A stretch of DNA of 64,000 nucleotides, from positions 309,521-373,520 of the forward strand of contig NZ_JAFDVD010000007.1 in the NCBI RefSeq assembly GCF_016887965.1, given 5' to 3'. Below are positions 1 to 15,784 of this stretch, piece after piece. Every line of letters begins with the position of its first letter. The stretch's first letter is position 1. Below the pieces are notes generated by a model. That model saw only the letters and a program-made list of their open reading frames with translations, searched no databases and was not told the origin of the DNA. The translations under genes and the position numbers were made by a program. This stretch comes from Phycicoccus sonneratiae. Lineage in GTDB: Bacteria > Actinomycetota > Actinomycetes > Actinomycetales > Dermatophilaceae.

Positions 1-172
1 GGTCGGTGCCGGTCTTCTCGCGGCAGCCCTCGAGCGCGCCGTAGACGATGCGCTCGGCGGTGGACTTCTTGCCGTCGAGGAGGACCTTGTTGACGAGCGC
101 GGTCACCAGCGGGGACTGGTGGACCGGGTCGATGACGAGCGGCCGCTTCGGGGCGGGACCCTTGCGAGGCAT
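1..172 (-). CDS. rpsG: 30S ribosomal protein S7 (partial, 3' end outside window)
   Basis: Encodes the first 57 residues of ribosomal protein S7, which nucleates assembly of the 30S head and contacts tRNA at the exit site. The N-terminus begins [16 protein letters not shown] and continues through an [20 protein letters not shown] segment, both typical of bacterial S7. The gene runs off the left edge of the window. Its ATG overlaps the TGA of rpsL by one base (TGATG), which suggests translational coupling inside the str operon (rpsL-rpsG, normally followed by fusA and tuf). Confidence 0.97.
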   Translation of the reverse strand, partial: MPRKGPAPKRPLVIDPVHQSPLVTALVNKVLLDGKKSTAERIVYGALEGCREKTGTD

Positions 173-546
173 CAGGCCTTACCCTTCTTCGCGCCGTAGC
201 GGCTGCGCGCCTGCTGACGGTTCTTCACGCCCTGGGTGTCGAGGGCGCCACGGATGATCTTGTAGCGCACGCCGGGGAGGTCCTTCACACGACCGCCGCG
301 GACGAGCACCATCGAGTGCTCCTGGAGGTTGTGGCCGACACCGGGGATGTAGGCGGTGACCTCGATGCCGCTCGTGAGGCGCACGCGGGCGACCTTGCGG
401 AGGGCGGAGTTCGGCTTCTTGGGGGTGGTCGTGTACACGCGGGTGCACACGCCACGGCGCTGCGGAGAGCCCTTGAGGGCAGGGGTCTTGGCCTTGACGG
501 CCTTGTCCTGCCGGCCCTTGCGCACCAGCTGGTTGATGGTAGGCAA
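172..546 (-). CDS. rpsL: 30S ribosomal protein S12
   Basis: Ribosomal protein S12 (124 residues) of the 30S decoding centre. The frame is open further upstream, but the family N-terminus [14 protein letters not shown] fixes the start at a TTG codon at 546; a GAAGGA ribosome binding site lies just upstream and the resulting length matches the family exactly. The lysines where streptomycin-resistance mutations usually arise ([13 protein letters not shown] and [12 protein letters not shown]) are present, so a streptomycin-sensitive S12 is expected. First gene of the str operon, overlapping rpsG by one base. Confidence 0.97.
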   Translation of the reverse strand: MPTINQLVRKGRQDKAVKAKTPALKGSPQRRGVCTRVYTTTPKKPNSALRKVARVRLTSGIEVTAYIPGVGHNLQEHSMVLVRGGRVKDLPGVRYKIIRGALDTQGVKNRQQARSRYGAKKGKA

Positions 547-869
547 CCTGGTTCCTTCGTCTCGTCTGGTCAAGCGGCGGCTGCGGTGCCGTCGCTCCTT
601 GTCATGGCCGGTGCTCGACCCCCGCGCTCGGGTGTGTCGCTCCGGCTGCTCCTCCCTGCACTCCCCATGCGCCACCCTCGGGAGGATGGTGTGCGGGGCG
701 CCCGGCAGGAGGTGGGCGAGGCCGGTGGCGCTGCCTCACGGCACCGGTCCCGGCTCCAGGGTCTGGACCTAGCCAGACACAGTGTTCGAGGATACCGGCC
801 CGCGCGGGGCGGTCCAAATCGGTTGCCGGGGTCCTCGTGCTGCTCGTCCACCCTGCTCAACGCGCAGAT
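547..869 (-). promoter_or_regulatory. rpsL upstream region, no gene
   Basis: About 320 bases between the DinB-like gene and rpsL with no convincing coding sequence; the open frames here are unsupported. It should contain the promoter and 5' leader of the str operon. I see a GAAGGA ribosome binding site next to the TTG start of rpsL but no clear -35/-10 pair. A hexamer resembling a -10 (TAGGTC, minus strand, near 766-771) lacks a good -35 partner. Confidence 0.4.
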
Positions 870-892
870 CCGGGCGGTTTCTTCCCGCCCGG
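870..892 (-). terminator. Hairpin terminator after the DinB-like gene
   Basis: An 8-bp perfect stem (CCGGGCGG / CCGCCCGG) with a 7-base loop starts five bases after the stop codon of the DinB-like gene at 897. It has no strong T-run, as is common for actinobacterial terminators. It probably separates the four-gene accessory operon from the str operon. Confidence 0.6.
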
Positions 893-896
893 CCGC

Positions 897-1391
897 TCAG
901 AGGACGATGTGCTGGCGTCCGTCGAGGAGCTCGCGGACGGCGTCGAGGTGTCCGGCGTGGGTCGCGGTCTCGACGAGGACGTGGACCACGACGGAGCGCA
1001 CGTCGGGGAAGGCCATCCCGACCTCGGCCCACCACGGCTCGGTACGGGCCGGCGGGGCGTCGAGGTCGGTGGCGGCGAGCACGTCGTCGGCCGCGGCGAC
1101 CGCGGCCCGGTACGCGGCGAGGACGTCGGCGGCCGGCTCGTCGGGACCGACGACCCAGTCGGCGTTCTCGCCCTCGGGGAAGAAGTCGAGCGGCCCGCCG
1201 GCGACGACCACCTCGAACCAGTACCGCTCGTCGGAGAGGGTGAGGTGGCGGACGAGGCCCAGGCAGCTCCACCCCGAGGGCAGGACCGGCCGCCGCAGCT
1301 GCTCGTCGTCGAGCCCGTCGAGCTGGTCGAGCACGTGCCGCCGCACGCCGGAGAGGCGGCCGAGCAGGGCGGTCCGCTCCGCAGCGCTCAC
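897..1391 (-). CDS. DinB-like (DUF664) protein
   Basis: A 164-residue four-helix-bundle protein of the DinB/DUF664 superfamily, whose members include mycothiol-dependent metalloenzymes and many uncharacterised proteins. A conserved histidine lies in LVRHLTLSDERYW, and the C-terminal HVLVETATHAGHLDAVRELL is the typical DUF664 ending with metal-ligand histidines. The start is the GTG at 1391 because it overlaps the stop of the upstream acetyltransferase gene by four bases (GTGA); the open frame upstream of it is antisense-like noise. The substrate is unknown. It is the last gene of a small operon downstream of rpoC. Confidence 0.85.
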   Translation of the reverse strand: MSAAERTALLGRLSGVRRHVLDQLDGLDDEQLRRPVLPSGWSCLGLVRHLTLSDERYWFEVVVAGGPLDFFPEGENADWVVGPDEPAADVLAAYRAAVAAADDVLAATDLDAPPARTEPWWAEVGMAFPDVRSVVVHVLVETATHAGHLDAVRELLDGRQHIVL

Positions 1392-1927
1392 GCCGTCGCC
1401 TCGGCACGCTCGAAGGCCGGTGCGTACCGGAACGGGCCGGCCAGCTCGGGGCGCCAGGCCCGCAGCGTGAGCACCTGGAAGTACTCCTCGCCCCACGGCC
1501 CCGGCGAGCCGACGCCGTGCCGCGCCGCCGGCTCGAAGCCGAACGCGCCGTAGTAGCCCGGGTCGCCGAGGAGGACGAGGCTCGGCTCGGCCCGCTGCTC
1601 GGCCGTCGCGACGACCGAGGCCACGAGGGCCGAGCCGATGCCCTGCTGCTGGTGGTCGGGCCGCACGGCCAGCGGTCCGAGCCCGACCGACTCCCCCGCG
1701 CCCATCGACGCCCGGCTGCAGACGACCGAGCCGACGACCTCGCCGTCGAGCTCGGCGACGAAGGTCAGCGCCGGCAGCACGTCGTCGTCGGCGCGGAGCC
1801 CGTCGACGATCGCGACCTCGACGGAGCCGTCGGAGTACTCGGTGCCCGCGAAGGCCACCTGGACGAGGTCGCGGACCGCGGCGACGTCCTCGGGCCGTTC
1901 CGGACGGATGACGAGGTCGCGGCGCAT
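1388..1927 (-). CDS. GNAT-family N-acetyltransferase (YhbS-like)
   Basis: A 179-residue Gcn5-related acetyltransferase resembling the YhbS/COG3153 group. The N-terminal RPERPEDVAAVRDLVQVAF is the usual first helix. The acetyl-CoA loop is seen in LAVRPDHQQQGIGSALV (Q-x-x-G-x-G/A type), and LVLLGDPGYYGAFGFEPA is the conserved C-terminal strand and helix of this subgroup. The target is unknown. It overlaps the DinB-like gene by four bases and follows the methyltransferase-like gene by four bases, so the three are likely cotranscribed. Confidence 0.88.
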   Translation of the reverse strand: MRRDLVIRPERPEDVAAVRDLVQVAFAGTEYSDGSVEVAIVDGLRADDDVLPALTFVAELDGEVVGSVVCSRASMGAGESVGLGPLAVRPDHQQQGIGSALVASVVATAEQRAEPSLVLLGDPGYYGAFGFEPAARHGVGSPGPWGEEYFQVLTLRAWRPELAGPFRYAPAFERAEATA

Positions 1928-1931
1928 GCCC

Positions 1932-2627
1932 TCATCCTCCCCCGGGCAGCGGCGCGCGCGCGAACGAGTACAGGGCGTAGTCGAGGTCGCGGCCCTCGCG
2001 GTGCACCGTCAGGACGACCTCGTCGACGACGTCGCCGGGCTCGGCGACCGTCCGGAGGGCCGCGAGCAGCCCGGGGGCCCGGTGCGAGGACCAGACGACG
2101 AGCAGCCCGCCGACGGCGAGGGCGGCCCGGGCGGTGGCGAGCGCGGGTGACCGGTAGAGCGCCGCGTTGCCGGCGTGGACGAGGAAGTCCGGCCCGTTGT
2201 CGACGTCGAGGAGCACGAGGTCCCACGGCCCGGGCGGTCCCGCGCGGCCGGCGAGGACGGCGGCGACGTCGGCGACGTGAAGGGCGCACCGGGGCCCCTC
2301 GAGACCCGCGAGCTCGGGGGCCAGTCCCTGCCGAGCCCAGGCGACGAGCGGGCCGGCGAGCTCGGCGACGTCGACGTGGGCGACCCGCGGGTCGTCGAGG
2401 ACCGCGCGCGTCGTGAAGCCCAGCCCGAGCCCGCCGACGAGCACGCGGCGGGGTGCGGGGTGCCGGCCCAGCGCCTCGGTGGCGAGGACGACCTCGGTGG
2501 AGGTGTCGACGGTGTCCATCGCGAAGACGCCGTCGACGACGAGCTCGAGGACGTCGCCGCGGCGGCGCAGGGCCACCTCGCCGTGGGCGGTGTCCGCGCG
2601 GGCCAGCGTCACCGGGGGCTCGTCCAT
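1932..2627 (-). CDS. Spermidine synthase-like SAM-dependent methyltransferase fold protein
   Basis: A 231-residue Rossmann-fold protein resembling the spermidine synthase/methyltransferase group. The SAM-binding glycine loop is VLVGGLGLGFTTRAVL, followed by an acidic strand (VDVAELAGPLVAWA) and a motif-III-like VLLDVDNGPDFLVHAGNAALY. Many actinobacterial spermidine-synthase-like proteins are not proven polyamine enzymes, so the reaction is left open. I chose the ATG at 2627, where homology-like sequence begins, rather than the in-frame ATG 18 bases upstream. It is the second gene of the small operon after rpoC. Confidence 0.75.
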   Translation of the reverse strand: MDEPPVTLARADTAHGEVALRRRGDVLELVVDGVFAMDTVDTSTEVVLATEALGRHPAPRRVLVGGLGLGFTTRAVLDDPRVAHVDVAELAGPLVAWARQGLAPELAGLEGPRCALHVADVAAVLAGRAGPPGPWDLVLLDVDNGPDFLVHAGNAALYRSPALATARAALAVGGLLVVWSSHRAPGLLAALRTVAEPGDVVDEVVLTVHREGRDLDYALYSFARAPLPGGG

Positions 2628-2658
2628 GCCCGCCACCCTAGGCACGGACGACGCGCGG

Positions 2659-3021
2659 TCAGGCCGGGGCCGTGACCCGCGGGGCCGTCGGTGCGGTCAG
2701 CTCGCGGAACCCCCCGAGCGCGAGCACGGCGGCGGCGGGGAGGAAGAACACCCCGATGCTCAACAGGGCCAGCACGGTGAGCACCCCGTGCAGCAGGACG
2801 GCGAGCAGCCGCAGCATCCGCCACGGCGCCGCCCACGCGAGGAGGCCGAGCCCGAGGAGGAGCCCGAGCGGGAGGAGCGCGCCGGGGCCGTTGACGGCGA
2901 GCAGCGTCGCCGAGCCCGGACCACCGGACCCGTCGCCGGAGTAGAGCGGGAGGACGAGGCAGGCGAGCACGGCCAGCAGGTCGAGGGCCGCGCCGGCCGC
3001 CAGGAGTCGTCGGTGTCGCAC
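2659..3021 (-). CDS. Small membrane protein, unknown function
   Basis: A 120-residue protein that is almost entirely hydrophobic, with three to four predicted transmembrane segments: about residues 7-26, 46-64, 70-88 and 92-107. The N-terminus MRHRRLL is positively charged, favouring an inside orientation. I recognise no family. It lies just downstream of the rpoC terminator and upstream of the methyltransferase-like gene, so it is probably first in that four-gene operon. Confidence 0.6.
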   Translation of the reverse strand: MRHRRLLAAGAALDLLAVLACLVLPLYSGDGSGGPGSATLLAVNGPGALLPLGLLLGLGLLAWAAPWRMLRLLAVLLHGVLTVLALLSIGVFFLPAAAVLALGGFRELTAPTAPRVTAPA

Positions 3022-3074
3022 GAGCCCATCGTCCTCCCGGCCCTACCCCCCGTCCAGCACCCCGGAACGCCGAC

Positions 3075-3113
3075 GGGCGGGCACCCGGTGGTCTCCCACC
3101 GTGGTGCCCGCCC
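3075..3113 (-). terminator. rpoC terminator
   Basis: A long GC-rich inverted repeat, GGGCGGGCACC-CGGTGG against CCACCGTGGTGCCCGCCC, pairs over 17 bp with one bulged base and a four-base loop (TCTC). It begins 18 bases after the rpoC stop codon on the same strand, as expected for the terminator of the rpoBC operon. Confidence 0.85.
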
Positions 3114-3130
3114 GTGCGGCGTGCGGCGAC

Positions 3131-7018
<3,888 letters not shown>

Positions 7019-7084
7019 GTGGTTCCTTCTCTCGTTCTAGCGAAATCTGTGGTCTGACCGGTGTGAGTCGGGCCGGGTCACCTG

Positions 7085-10573
<3,489 letters not shown>

Positions 10574-10738
10574 GGAGAGTTCCTTCCACGGGCCTGGTCG
10601 TAACTGCGGGCTGGCCGCTCCCGACCCCACCGATCACCGTGGACACGTCCCGCCGCGGGTCTCCCGGGACAGCCGGGGGCATGGCGGTGGAACGGCTCAT
10701 CGACGAGCGGGGGAAGGTTAGGGGCAGCGCAAAGAGAT

Positions 10739-10768
10739 AGCATACCCGAAGAAGGCAGCACCGTCCAA
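10739..10768 (-). promoter_or_regulatory. Candidate rpoB promoter (proximal)
   Basis: On the minus strand TTGGAC (10768-10763) and TATGCT (10744-10739) are separated by 18 bases, a plausible housekeeping sigma pair, about 165 bases upstream of the rpoB start. The 10574-10902 interval has no gene; besides this and the distal candidate it appears to be untranslated leader. Confidence 0.45.
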
Positions 10769-10826
10769 CCGCGTCAAGCCCTGCGGCTCCCGGTGCGGCC
10801 GACCCGCGTGAGCGGGCGACGCGAAC

Positions 10827-10855
10827 AGGATGGCCCCCGGCCCCCCTCGCGTCAA
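10827..10855 (-). promoter_or_regulatory. Candidate rpoB promoter (distal)
   Basis: TTGACG (10855-10850) and CATCCT (10832-10827) on the minus strand are separated by exactly 17 bases. The -35 is a good match, the -10 a weak one. It lies between the end of the mce operon and rpoB. Confidence 0.3.
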
Positions 10856-10902
10856 GCGATACGGGGAATCCGGGCGTGCCGCGGGGGTCGCGGACGGCGT
10901 CC

Positions 10903-11655
10903 TCAGTAGGCCGAGAGCTTCTCGACGAGCCAGCGCCCGTCGACCCGGCGCATCGTCGCGATGACCCGGTTCTGGTCCACCGAGGGCTGGTCCTCGCCCT
11001 TGCTCGTCTTCGCCTGGTTGAGGAAGACCTGCACCGTGACGGTGTCCGGCGTCTGGCCCATGACGCCCGCCTCGTAGCTGCGGGCCCGGACCGTCACCTC
11101 GTCCTTCGTCGCCACCGGGGCGATCGTCGTGCCCATCGTCCGCGCGTACTCGTCCTTGAAGGCACCGGTCAGCAGGGCGGCGTTCGCGGCGGTCTGCTGG
11201 TCGAGGGTCTGGTAGCTGTACGACAGCAGCTGCTCGAGGCTGGTGCGCGCCGCGGCGGTCGCCGCGCGGGCGTCGGCCTCGCGGGCCCTCGGGTCGCGCA
11301 GCGAGACGGTGAGGACGAGGGCGAAGGCGACGAGGGCCACGACGAGCGCGACGAGGGGGGCCGCGGCGCCGGCCGGCAGCCGCCGACCGGTGCGCTCCCC
11401 CGCCGCGTCCTCGGCCGGGTCGGGGGCGGCACGGTCGGGCTCGGCGTCGGGCGCGGGCTCCTCGTCGGCCGGCTCGACGGCGACCTCGGGCTCGGGCTCG
11501 GGGTGCGCGTCGGGCTCGCCGACGGGGGCGAGCGTGGTCTCCTCCGTCTCCTCCGGGCCCGTGACCTGCGGGGACGCCGGGTCGGTGACGGGCCGGCCGT
11601 GCCGGCGGCGCTGGCCGGCCACCCGGGGGCGGCGGCGGTCATCCGACGAACTCAA
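10903..11655 (-). CDS. Mce-associated membrane protein (distal)
   Basis: A 250-residue Mce-associated (Mas) protein, last gene of the mce operon. The first ~95 residues are charged and rich in Glu, Pro and Ala; one transmembrane helix follows (about residues 98-117, PLVALVVALVAFALVLTVSL), then an extracytoplasmic domain ending in VDGRWLVEKLSAY, the usual SnoaL/NTF2-like ending of Mas proteins. Mas proteins are thought to support assembly or stability of Mce complexes. The start is a TTG at 11655 overlapping the upstream mas gene by 17 bases; a GTG about 12 codons later is an alternative. Confidence 0.8.
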   Translation of the reverse strand: MSSSDDRRRPRVAGQRRRHGRPVTDPASPQVTGPEETEETTLAPVGEPDAHPEPEPEVAVEPADEEPAPDAEPDRAAPDPAEDAAGERTGRRLPAGAAAPLVALVVALVAFALVLTVSLRDPRAREADARAATAAARTSLEQLLSYSYQTLDQQTAANAALLTGAFKDEYARTMGTTIAPVATKDEVTVRARSYEAGVMGQTPDTVTVQVFLNQAKTSKGEDQPSVDQNRVIATMRRVDGRWLVEKLSAY

Positions 11656-12124
11656 GGCGCTCCACCTTCCACGTGCCGCCGACCTCGCGCAGGCCGAGCT
11701 TCATCCGGTACGTCTTCGTCTCGCCGTCGGGGGCGTTGGTGTTCGAGGTCGGCGCGACGACCCCGACGATCACCTGGGCGGAGTCGCGGTCGCCGGAGAC
11801 GAGGGCCGCCTCGGCGCGCTCGACCCGCGAGGTCGACTTGTTCTGCGTGACGACGGTGCGCAGGTCCGAGAGGCTCGTCGTGTAGCTGTCGAGGAACTCC
11901 CCCGTGGCGCCCTGCTTGACCCGGTCGGTGTCGGCGTCGACCGTGCGGTAGTCGAGGGTCGCGAAGTTCACCGCGAGCTGCCGGCCGGCGGCGAGGGCCT
12001 CGCGCTGGGCCTGCTGCTCCTGCCGGGCGTCGTACCAGGCCCGTCCGCGGGTCCCCGCGAGCACCACCGTCGCGAGCACGACGAGGGCCACGAGCGCCCA
12101 CAGCAGGCGCACCGAGCGCGTCAC
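11639..12124 (-). CDS. Mce-associated membrane protein (proximal)
   Basis: A 161-residue Mas protein with one N-terminal transmembrane helix (about residues 5-23, VRLLWALVALVVLATVVLAG) and a periplasmic-side domain ending GTWKVERLEFVG, parallel to the ending of the distal Mas protein. Start: GTG at 12124, overlapping the MceF stop by four bases (GTGA); the longer upstream frame is a shadow of mceF. The two Mas proteins are probably paralogues acting with the same Mce complex. Confidence 0.85.
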   Translation of the reverse strand: MTRSVRLLWALVALVVLATVVLAGTRGRAWYDARQEQQAQREALAAGRQLAVNFATLDYRTVDADTDRVKQGATGEFLDSYTTSLSDLRTVVTQNKSTSRVERAEAALVSGDRDSAQVIVGVVAPTSNTNAPDGETKTYRMKLGLREVGGTWKVERLEFVG

Positions 12125-13383
12125 CGGGCTGCCTCCTCCATGATCCAGGACCACGCCCCGGCGCCGCTGCCGGCGGGGGCGAGCGGTGCCGCGACCCGGG
12201 TCGGCGCCCCGTAGGCCGTGGTCCCGAGCGGCACCGGCTCGGAACCATAGGCCATCGCGTAGCTCGCACTGCCCACCGGGCGGGCGCCCGGGGCGTTCTG
12301 CGCGCCGCGCACCGTCGAGGACGACCCGCGCGGCAGGGTGCACCGGGCGGCGGTGTTCACCGGCGGCAGCCCGGACGTGCGGTTCGGGTCGGTCTTCGTC
12401 GTGCCCCCGTAGCCCTTCGTGCAGGGGGCCGGCGACTGGGTGAGCTGGACGCCGAAGTGGGCGCTGCCGTCGCCCGGCACGACGGTGTAGCCGCCGGCGA
12501 CGACCTCGGGGTAGGTGATGAGCATCTGGTCGATGCCGTCGACCCGGGCGCTCGTCACCTGCCCGACGGTGACGAGGTTGGCGACGAGCGTGCCGAGCGA
12601 GTCGCGGTTCTCCTTGACGACGGCCTCGAGCTCCTTGGACGCCACCGTGCCCCGGTCGAGGACGACCCGCAGGTCGGGGTCGGAGGCCTGGAGGGTCTCG
12701 GAGATGCGGGCCAGGTCGCCCGAGAAGTCCTTGATCTGCGAGGCGGTGTCGCGCTGGGTGTCGAGGACGACCTTGCCCGACTTCAGCAGGGCGATGGTGT
12801 CCGGAAGGGCCTGGATCGCGCTGCGGGTCAACGCATCCCCGTTGTCGATGAGCCGGCCGAGGTCGTCGCCGGTGCCCTCGAACCCGGTGCCGAGCTCGTC
12901 GACGACCGTCGTGAGGTCGTCCTTCGGGACCGAGCGCACGGTGCGGTCGACGTCGAGCAGCAGGGTGTCGACGCGCAGCGGCGTCGCCGTGTCGGCCCGG
13001 GGGATGACGTCGCCGTCGGCGAGGTACGGCGAGCCGTCGGACCTCGGCTGGAGGTCGAGGTACTGCTCCCCCACCGCCGAGCGGTTCTCGACGACGGCGC
13101 GGGTGTCCTTCGGCACCTCGCTGCCGCGGTCGAGCCGGGCGTGGACGCGGACGCCGTCGGCGCTGAGGGACAGCTCGGAGACCCGCCCCACCCGGACCCC
13201 GCGGTAGGTGACCTCGGCACCCTCGAAGATGCCGCCCGAGCTCGCGAGGTCGGCGACGACCGTGGGGCCGCCGCCGAGGACGCGCTCGGTGAGCCCGACG
13301 TAGCGCGCCGACAGGTACGACGTCGCGACGACGGTGATGACGAGGAAGAGCGCGAGCTGGACCTTCGTGAGCCGGCGGATCAT
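12121..13383 (-). CDS. mceF: MCE-family lipid-transfer protein, MceF position
   Basis: A 420-residue MCE/MlaD protein, the sixth and last of the set. N-terminal transmembrane anchor (about residues 9-28), then the MlaD domain with FEGAEVTYRGVRVGRVSEL and VENRSAVGEQYLDLQP, then the helical region that stacks with the other Mce subunits into a lipid-conducting needle. The C-terminal ~90 residues are Pro/Gly/Ser-rich. Start ATG at 13383 overlaps the mceE stop by four bases (ATGA). In characterised systems the six Mce proteins work with two YrbE permeases and the Mkl ATPase to import sterols, fatty acids or other lipids. Confidence 0.93.
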   Translation of the reverse strand: MIRRLTKVQLALFLVITVVATSYLSARYVGLTERVLGGGPTVVADLASSGGIFEGAEVTYRGVRVGRVSELSLSADGVRVHARLDRGSEVPKDTRAVVENRSAVGEQYLDLQPRSDGSPYLADGDVIPRADTATPLRVDTLLLDVDRTVRSVPKDDLTTVVDELGTGFEGTGDDLGRLIDNGDALTRSAIQALPDTIALLKSGKVVLDTQRDTASQIKDFSGDLARISETLQASDPDLRVVLDRGTVASKELEAVVKENRDSLGTLVANLVTVGQVTSARVDGIDQMLITYPEVVAGGYTVVPGDGSAHFGVQLTQSPAPCTKGYGGTTKTDPNRTSGLPPVNTAARCTLPRGSSSTVRGAQNAPGARPVGSASYAMAYGSEPVPLGTTAYGAPTRVAAPLAPAGSGAGAWSWIMEEAAR

Positions 13384-14609
13384 GACGGCTGCCCCCCGGT
13401 GTAGAGGGTCGTCCAGCTCATGTCCTCGCCCGCGGCGGAGGACGCCGAGGCGCCGCCGATGCAGATCGGCGGGCACAGCGGTCCACCGGACTTCGTCGGC
13501 AGGGGCAGGCTCGGCGTCGGCACGGGCAGGCTCGGGAGGGGGACGGTGATCGTCGGCACGGGGAGCGAGGGGATGGGCAGGCTCGGGACGGGGACCGAGG
13601 GCAGCGGCAGGCCCGTGGGGGTCGGCAGGGTGAGGTTCCGCAGGTCGAGGTCGGCCGTGACCCGCAGGTTCGTGTAGTCGCCCTTGATCGCCTGGAGCGA
13701 GGAGTCCGGGAAGGGGTAGGTGAGCAGCAGCTGGAGCGACTTCGGGAGGTCGTCGCCGGCCGCGTTCAGCTGGGCGAGGATCGGCTTGAGGGCCGCGAGG
13801 TTGGCGAGGACGTCGTCGCGCGAGGCCTCGATGACCGTGCTGCCGACCTTCCCGAGCCGGCTGAGCGCGGTGAGCATCCGGGTCAGCTGCTCGCGCTGGT
13901 CGGCGAGGATCGCCAGCCCCTTCGGCAGCTCCTGGAGCACGGCCGCCAGCTGGTCCTTGCGCTCGGCGAGCGAGGCGCTCAGCCGGTCGATCCCGTCGAT
14001 GGCCCGGATGATCTCGGCCTTCTGCTCGTCGAGGCCGCCGACGAAGGTGTCGAGCTGGGTGATGAGGCTGTCGATCTCCTCGTGGTTGCCGCGCATCGCG
14101 TCGTTGAGCTCGGACTCGATGATCTTCAGCTGGCCGACGCCGCCGCCGTTGAGGAGCATCGAGAGGGCGGCGAGGACCTCCTCGACCTCGGGGTTGCGGC
14201 CGGTGCGCTCGAGCGGGATGAGGTCGCCGTCGGCGAGGCTGCCGGTGCCCCCGCCCTCGGGACGCTCGAGGGCGACGTACTTCTCGCCGAGCAGCGAGGT
14301 CTGCTTGAGCTCGGCGCGGGTGTCGTCGGGGAGCTTGCTGGCGGCGGGGATCCGCATCGTCACCCGGGCGGTCCAGCCGTCGAGCTCGATGTCGGTGACC
14401 TCGCCGACCGTCACCTCGTCGATCTTCACCGACGAGCGCGGCACGAGGTCGAGGACGTCGGCGAACTCGGCGCGGACCGAGATCTGGCGGCCTTCGGCGC
14501 CCGGGCCGCCGGGCAGCGGCAGGTCGTAGACGCTCGAGCAGCCGGCGAGCACGACGAGCGCCAGCGCGCTGACGAGCGCGGTGACGGCGGTGCGGGTGCG
14601 GCGGGTCAT
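13380..14609 (-). CDS. mceE: MCE-family lipoprotein, MceE position
   Basis: A 409-residue Mce protein with a type II signal peptide: the lipobox VVLAGC puts the lipidated cysteine near residue 24, the usual feature of the MceE/LprK position. The MlaD domain shows VPRSSVKIDEVTVGEVTDIE and ELKQTSLLGEKYVALERP, followed by a long helical region. The C-terminus holds a run of degenerate proline repeats (PSVPVPSLPIPSLPVP and similar, about residues 325-375). Start ATG at 14609 by ATGA overlap with mceD. Confidence 0.93.
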   Translation of the reverse strand: MTRRTRTAVTALVSALALVVLAGCSSVYDLPLPGGPGAEGRQISVRAEFADVLDLVPRSSVKIDEVTVGEVTDIELDGWTARVTMRIPAASKLPDDTRAELKQTSLLGEKYVALERPEGGGTGSLADGDLIPLERTGRNPEVEEVLAALSMLLNGGGVGQLKIIESELNDAMRGNHEEIDSLITQLDTFVGGLDEQKAEIIRAIDGIDRLSASLAERKDQLAAVLQELPKGLAILADQREQLTRMLTALSRLGKVGSTVIEASRDDVLANLAALKPILAQLNAAGDDLPKSLQLLLTYPFPDSSLQAIKGDYTNLRVTADLDLRNLTLPTPTGLPLPSVPVPSLPIPSLPVPTITVPLPSLPVPTPSLPLPTKSGGPLCPPICIGGASASSAAGEDMSWTTLYTGGQPS

Positions 14610-15784
14610 CCGAGCAGCCCTCCCAGGGTCGGGTCGGCGCCCTTGAGCAGCCCGCCGTCCGGGGCGCCGGCCGCCCCGGTGAGCCCGCCGAGCAGGTCCG
14701 GCAGCTTGAGGTCGAGCAGCCCGGAGAGCTTGCAGAGGTCGGTGTTGCCGGTCCCCGTGGGACCGGTGATCAGCGCGCAGAGCAGCAGCCCCGGGTCGTC
14801 GGTGCCCTGGATGCTGGCCCGGGTGTCGAGCGTGCCGTTCGCGGGGTTGTACGCGAGCTGGAGGTTCGAGAGGGCGACCGGTGCGTCGTCGAGGGTCTCG
14901 GCGAGGGCCTTGCGCTCGTCGACGACCGCGCCGGTGACGTCGGTGAGGCGCGCGACGTCGTCCTTGAGCAGCGCCCGGTTGTCCTGGACGAACGAGGTGA
15001 TCTGGTCGAGGGCGACGGCGAGGTTGGCCAGGGCCGCCGAGAGGTCGTCGCGCTCGCTGTCCAGCGCCGTGCTCACGGACGCGAGGTTGGTGTTGAGCCG
15101 GCGGACCTGCTGGTCGTTGGCGGCGAGGGTCTCGGTGAAGGTGTTGAGGTTCTTCACGGTCGAGAACAGGTCGCCGCGGCCCTCGGAGAAGGTCTGGACC
15201 GCCCGGGAGAGGTTGACGGTGGTGTCGTGGAGGCTCTGGCCGTTGCCGTCGAGGTTGGCGGCGCCGGTCTCGAGGACCCGCGAGAGCGCCCCCTCGGAGT
15301 TGGCCCCCTCCGGGCCGAGCGCGACCATGAGGTCGTCGAGGCTCTGGCTGACCCGGTCGAGCTCGACGGGGACGGCGGTGCGCTCGAGCGGGATGTGCGC
15401 GCCGGTGCGCATCCGGGCCCCCTTCGTCCACACCGGGAGCAGCTGGACGTAGCGGTCGCTGACGAGCGAGGGCGCGACGACCGCGGCCTGGGCGTCGGCG
15501 GGGACGGGGTGCTCGGAGGTGAACTCGAAGTCGACCCGGACGTGCTCGCCGCGCGGCTCGACGCTGAGGACCTCGCCGACCTTGACACCGAGGATGCGCA
15601 CGTCCGACCCGGGGAAGAGGCCGACCGCCCGGACGAAGTCCGCGCTGACGCGGACCGGCGCGGGACGCGGCCACAGCACGACCGCGGCGGCGACGAGGGC
15701 CAGCACGACGACGCCGGCGACGGCCGCGGTCCGCCGCGACACCGACCGCAGGCGGTCGGGGACCCGGAGCTGGGGGCGCCTCAT
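14606..15784 (-). CDS. mceD: MCE-family lipid-transfer protein, MceD position
   Basis: A 392-residue Mce protein. After an N-terminal transmembrane helix (about residues 20-40) the MlaD domain contains GLFPGSDVRILGVKVGEVLS and APSLVSDRYVQLLPVW. A helical domain follows and the tail is Gly/Leu-rich (LLGGLTGAAGAPDGGLLKG). Start ATG at 15784 overlaps the mceC stop as ATGA. Fourth of six Mce subunits in the operon. Confidence 0.93.
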   Translation of the reverse strand: MRRPQLRVPDRLRSVSRRTAAVAGVVVLALVAAAVVLWPRPAPVRVSADFVRAVGLFPGSDVRILGVKVGEVLSVEPRGEHVRVDFEFTSEHPVPADAQAAVVAPSLVSDRYVQLLPVWTKGARMRTGAHIPLERTAVPVELDRVSQSLDDLMVALGPEGANSEGALSRVLETGAANLDGNGQSLHDTTVNLSRAVQTFSEGRGDLFSTVKNLNTFTETLAANDQQVRRLNTNLASVSTALDSERDDLSAALANLAVALDQITSFVQDNRALLKDDVARLTDVTGAVVDERKALAETLDDAPVALSNLQLAYNPANGTLDTRASIQGTDDPGLLLCALITGPTGTGNTDLCKLSGLLDLKLPDLLGGLTGAAGAPDGGLLKGADPTLGGLLG

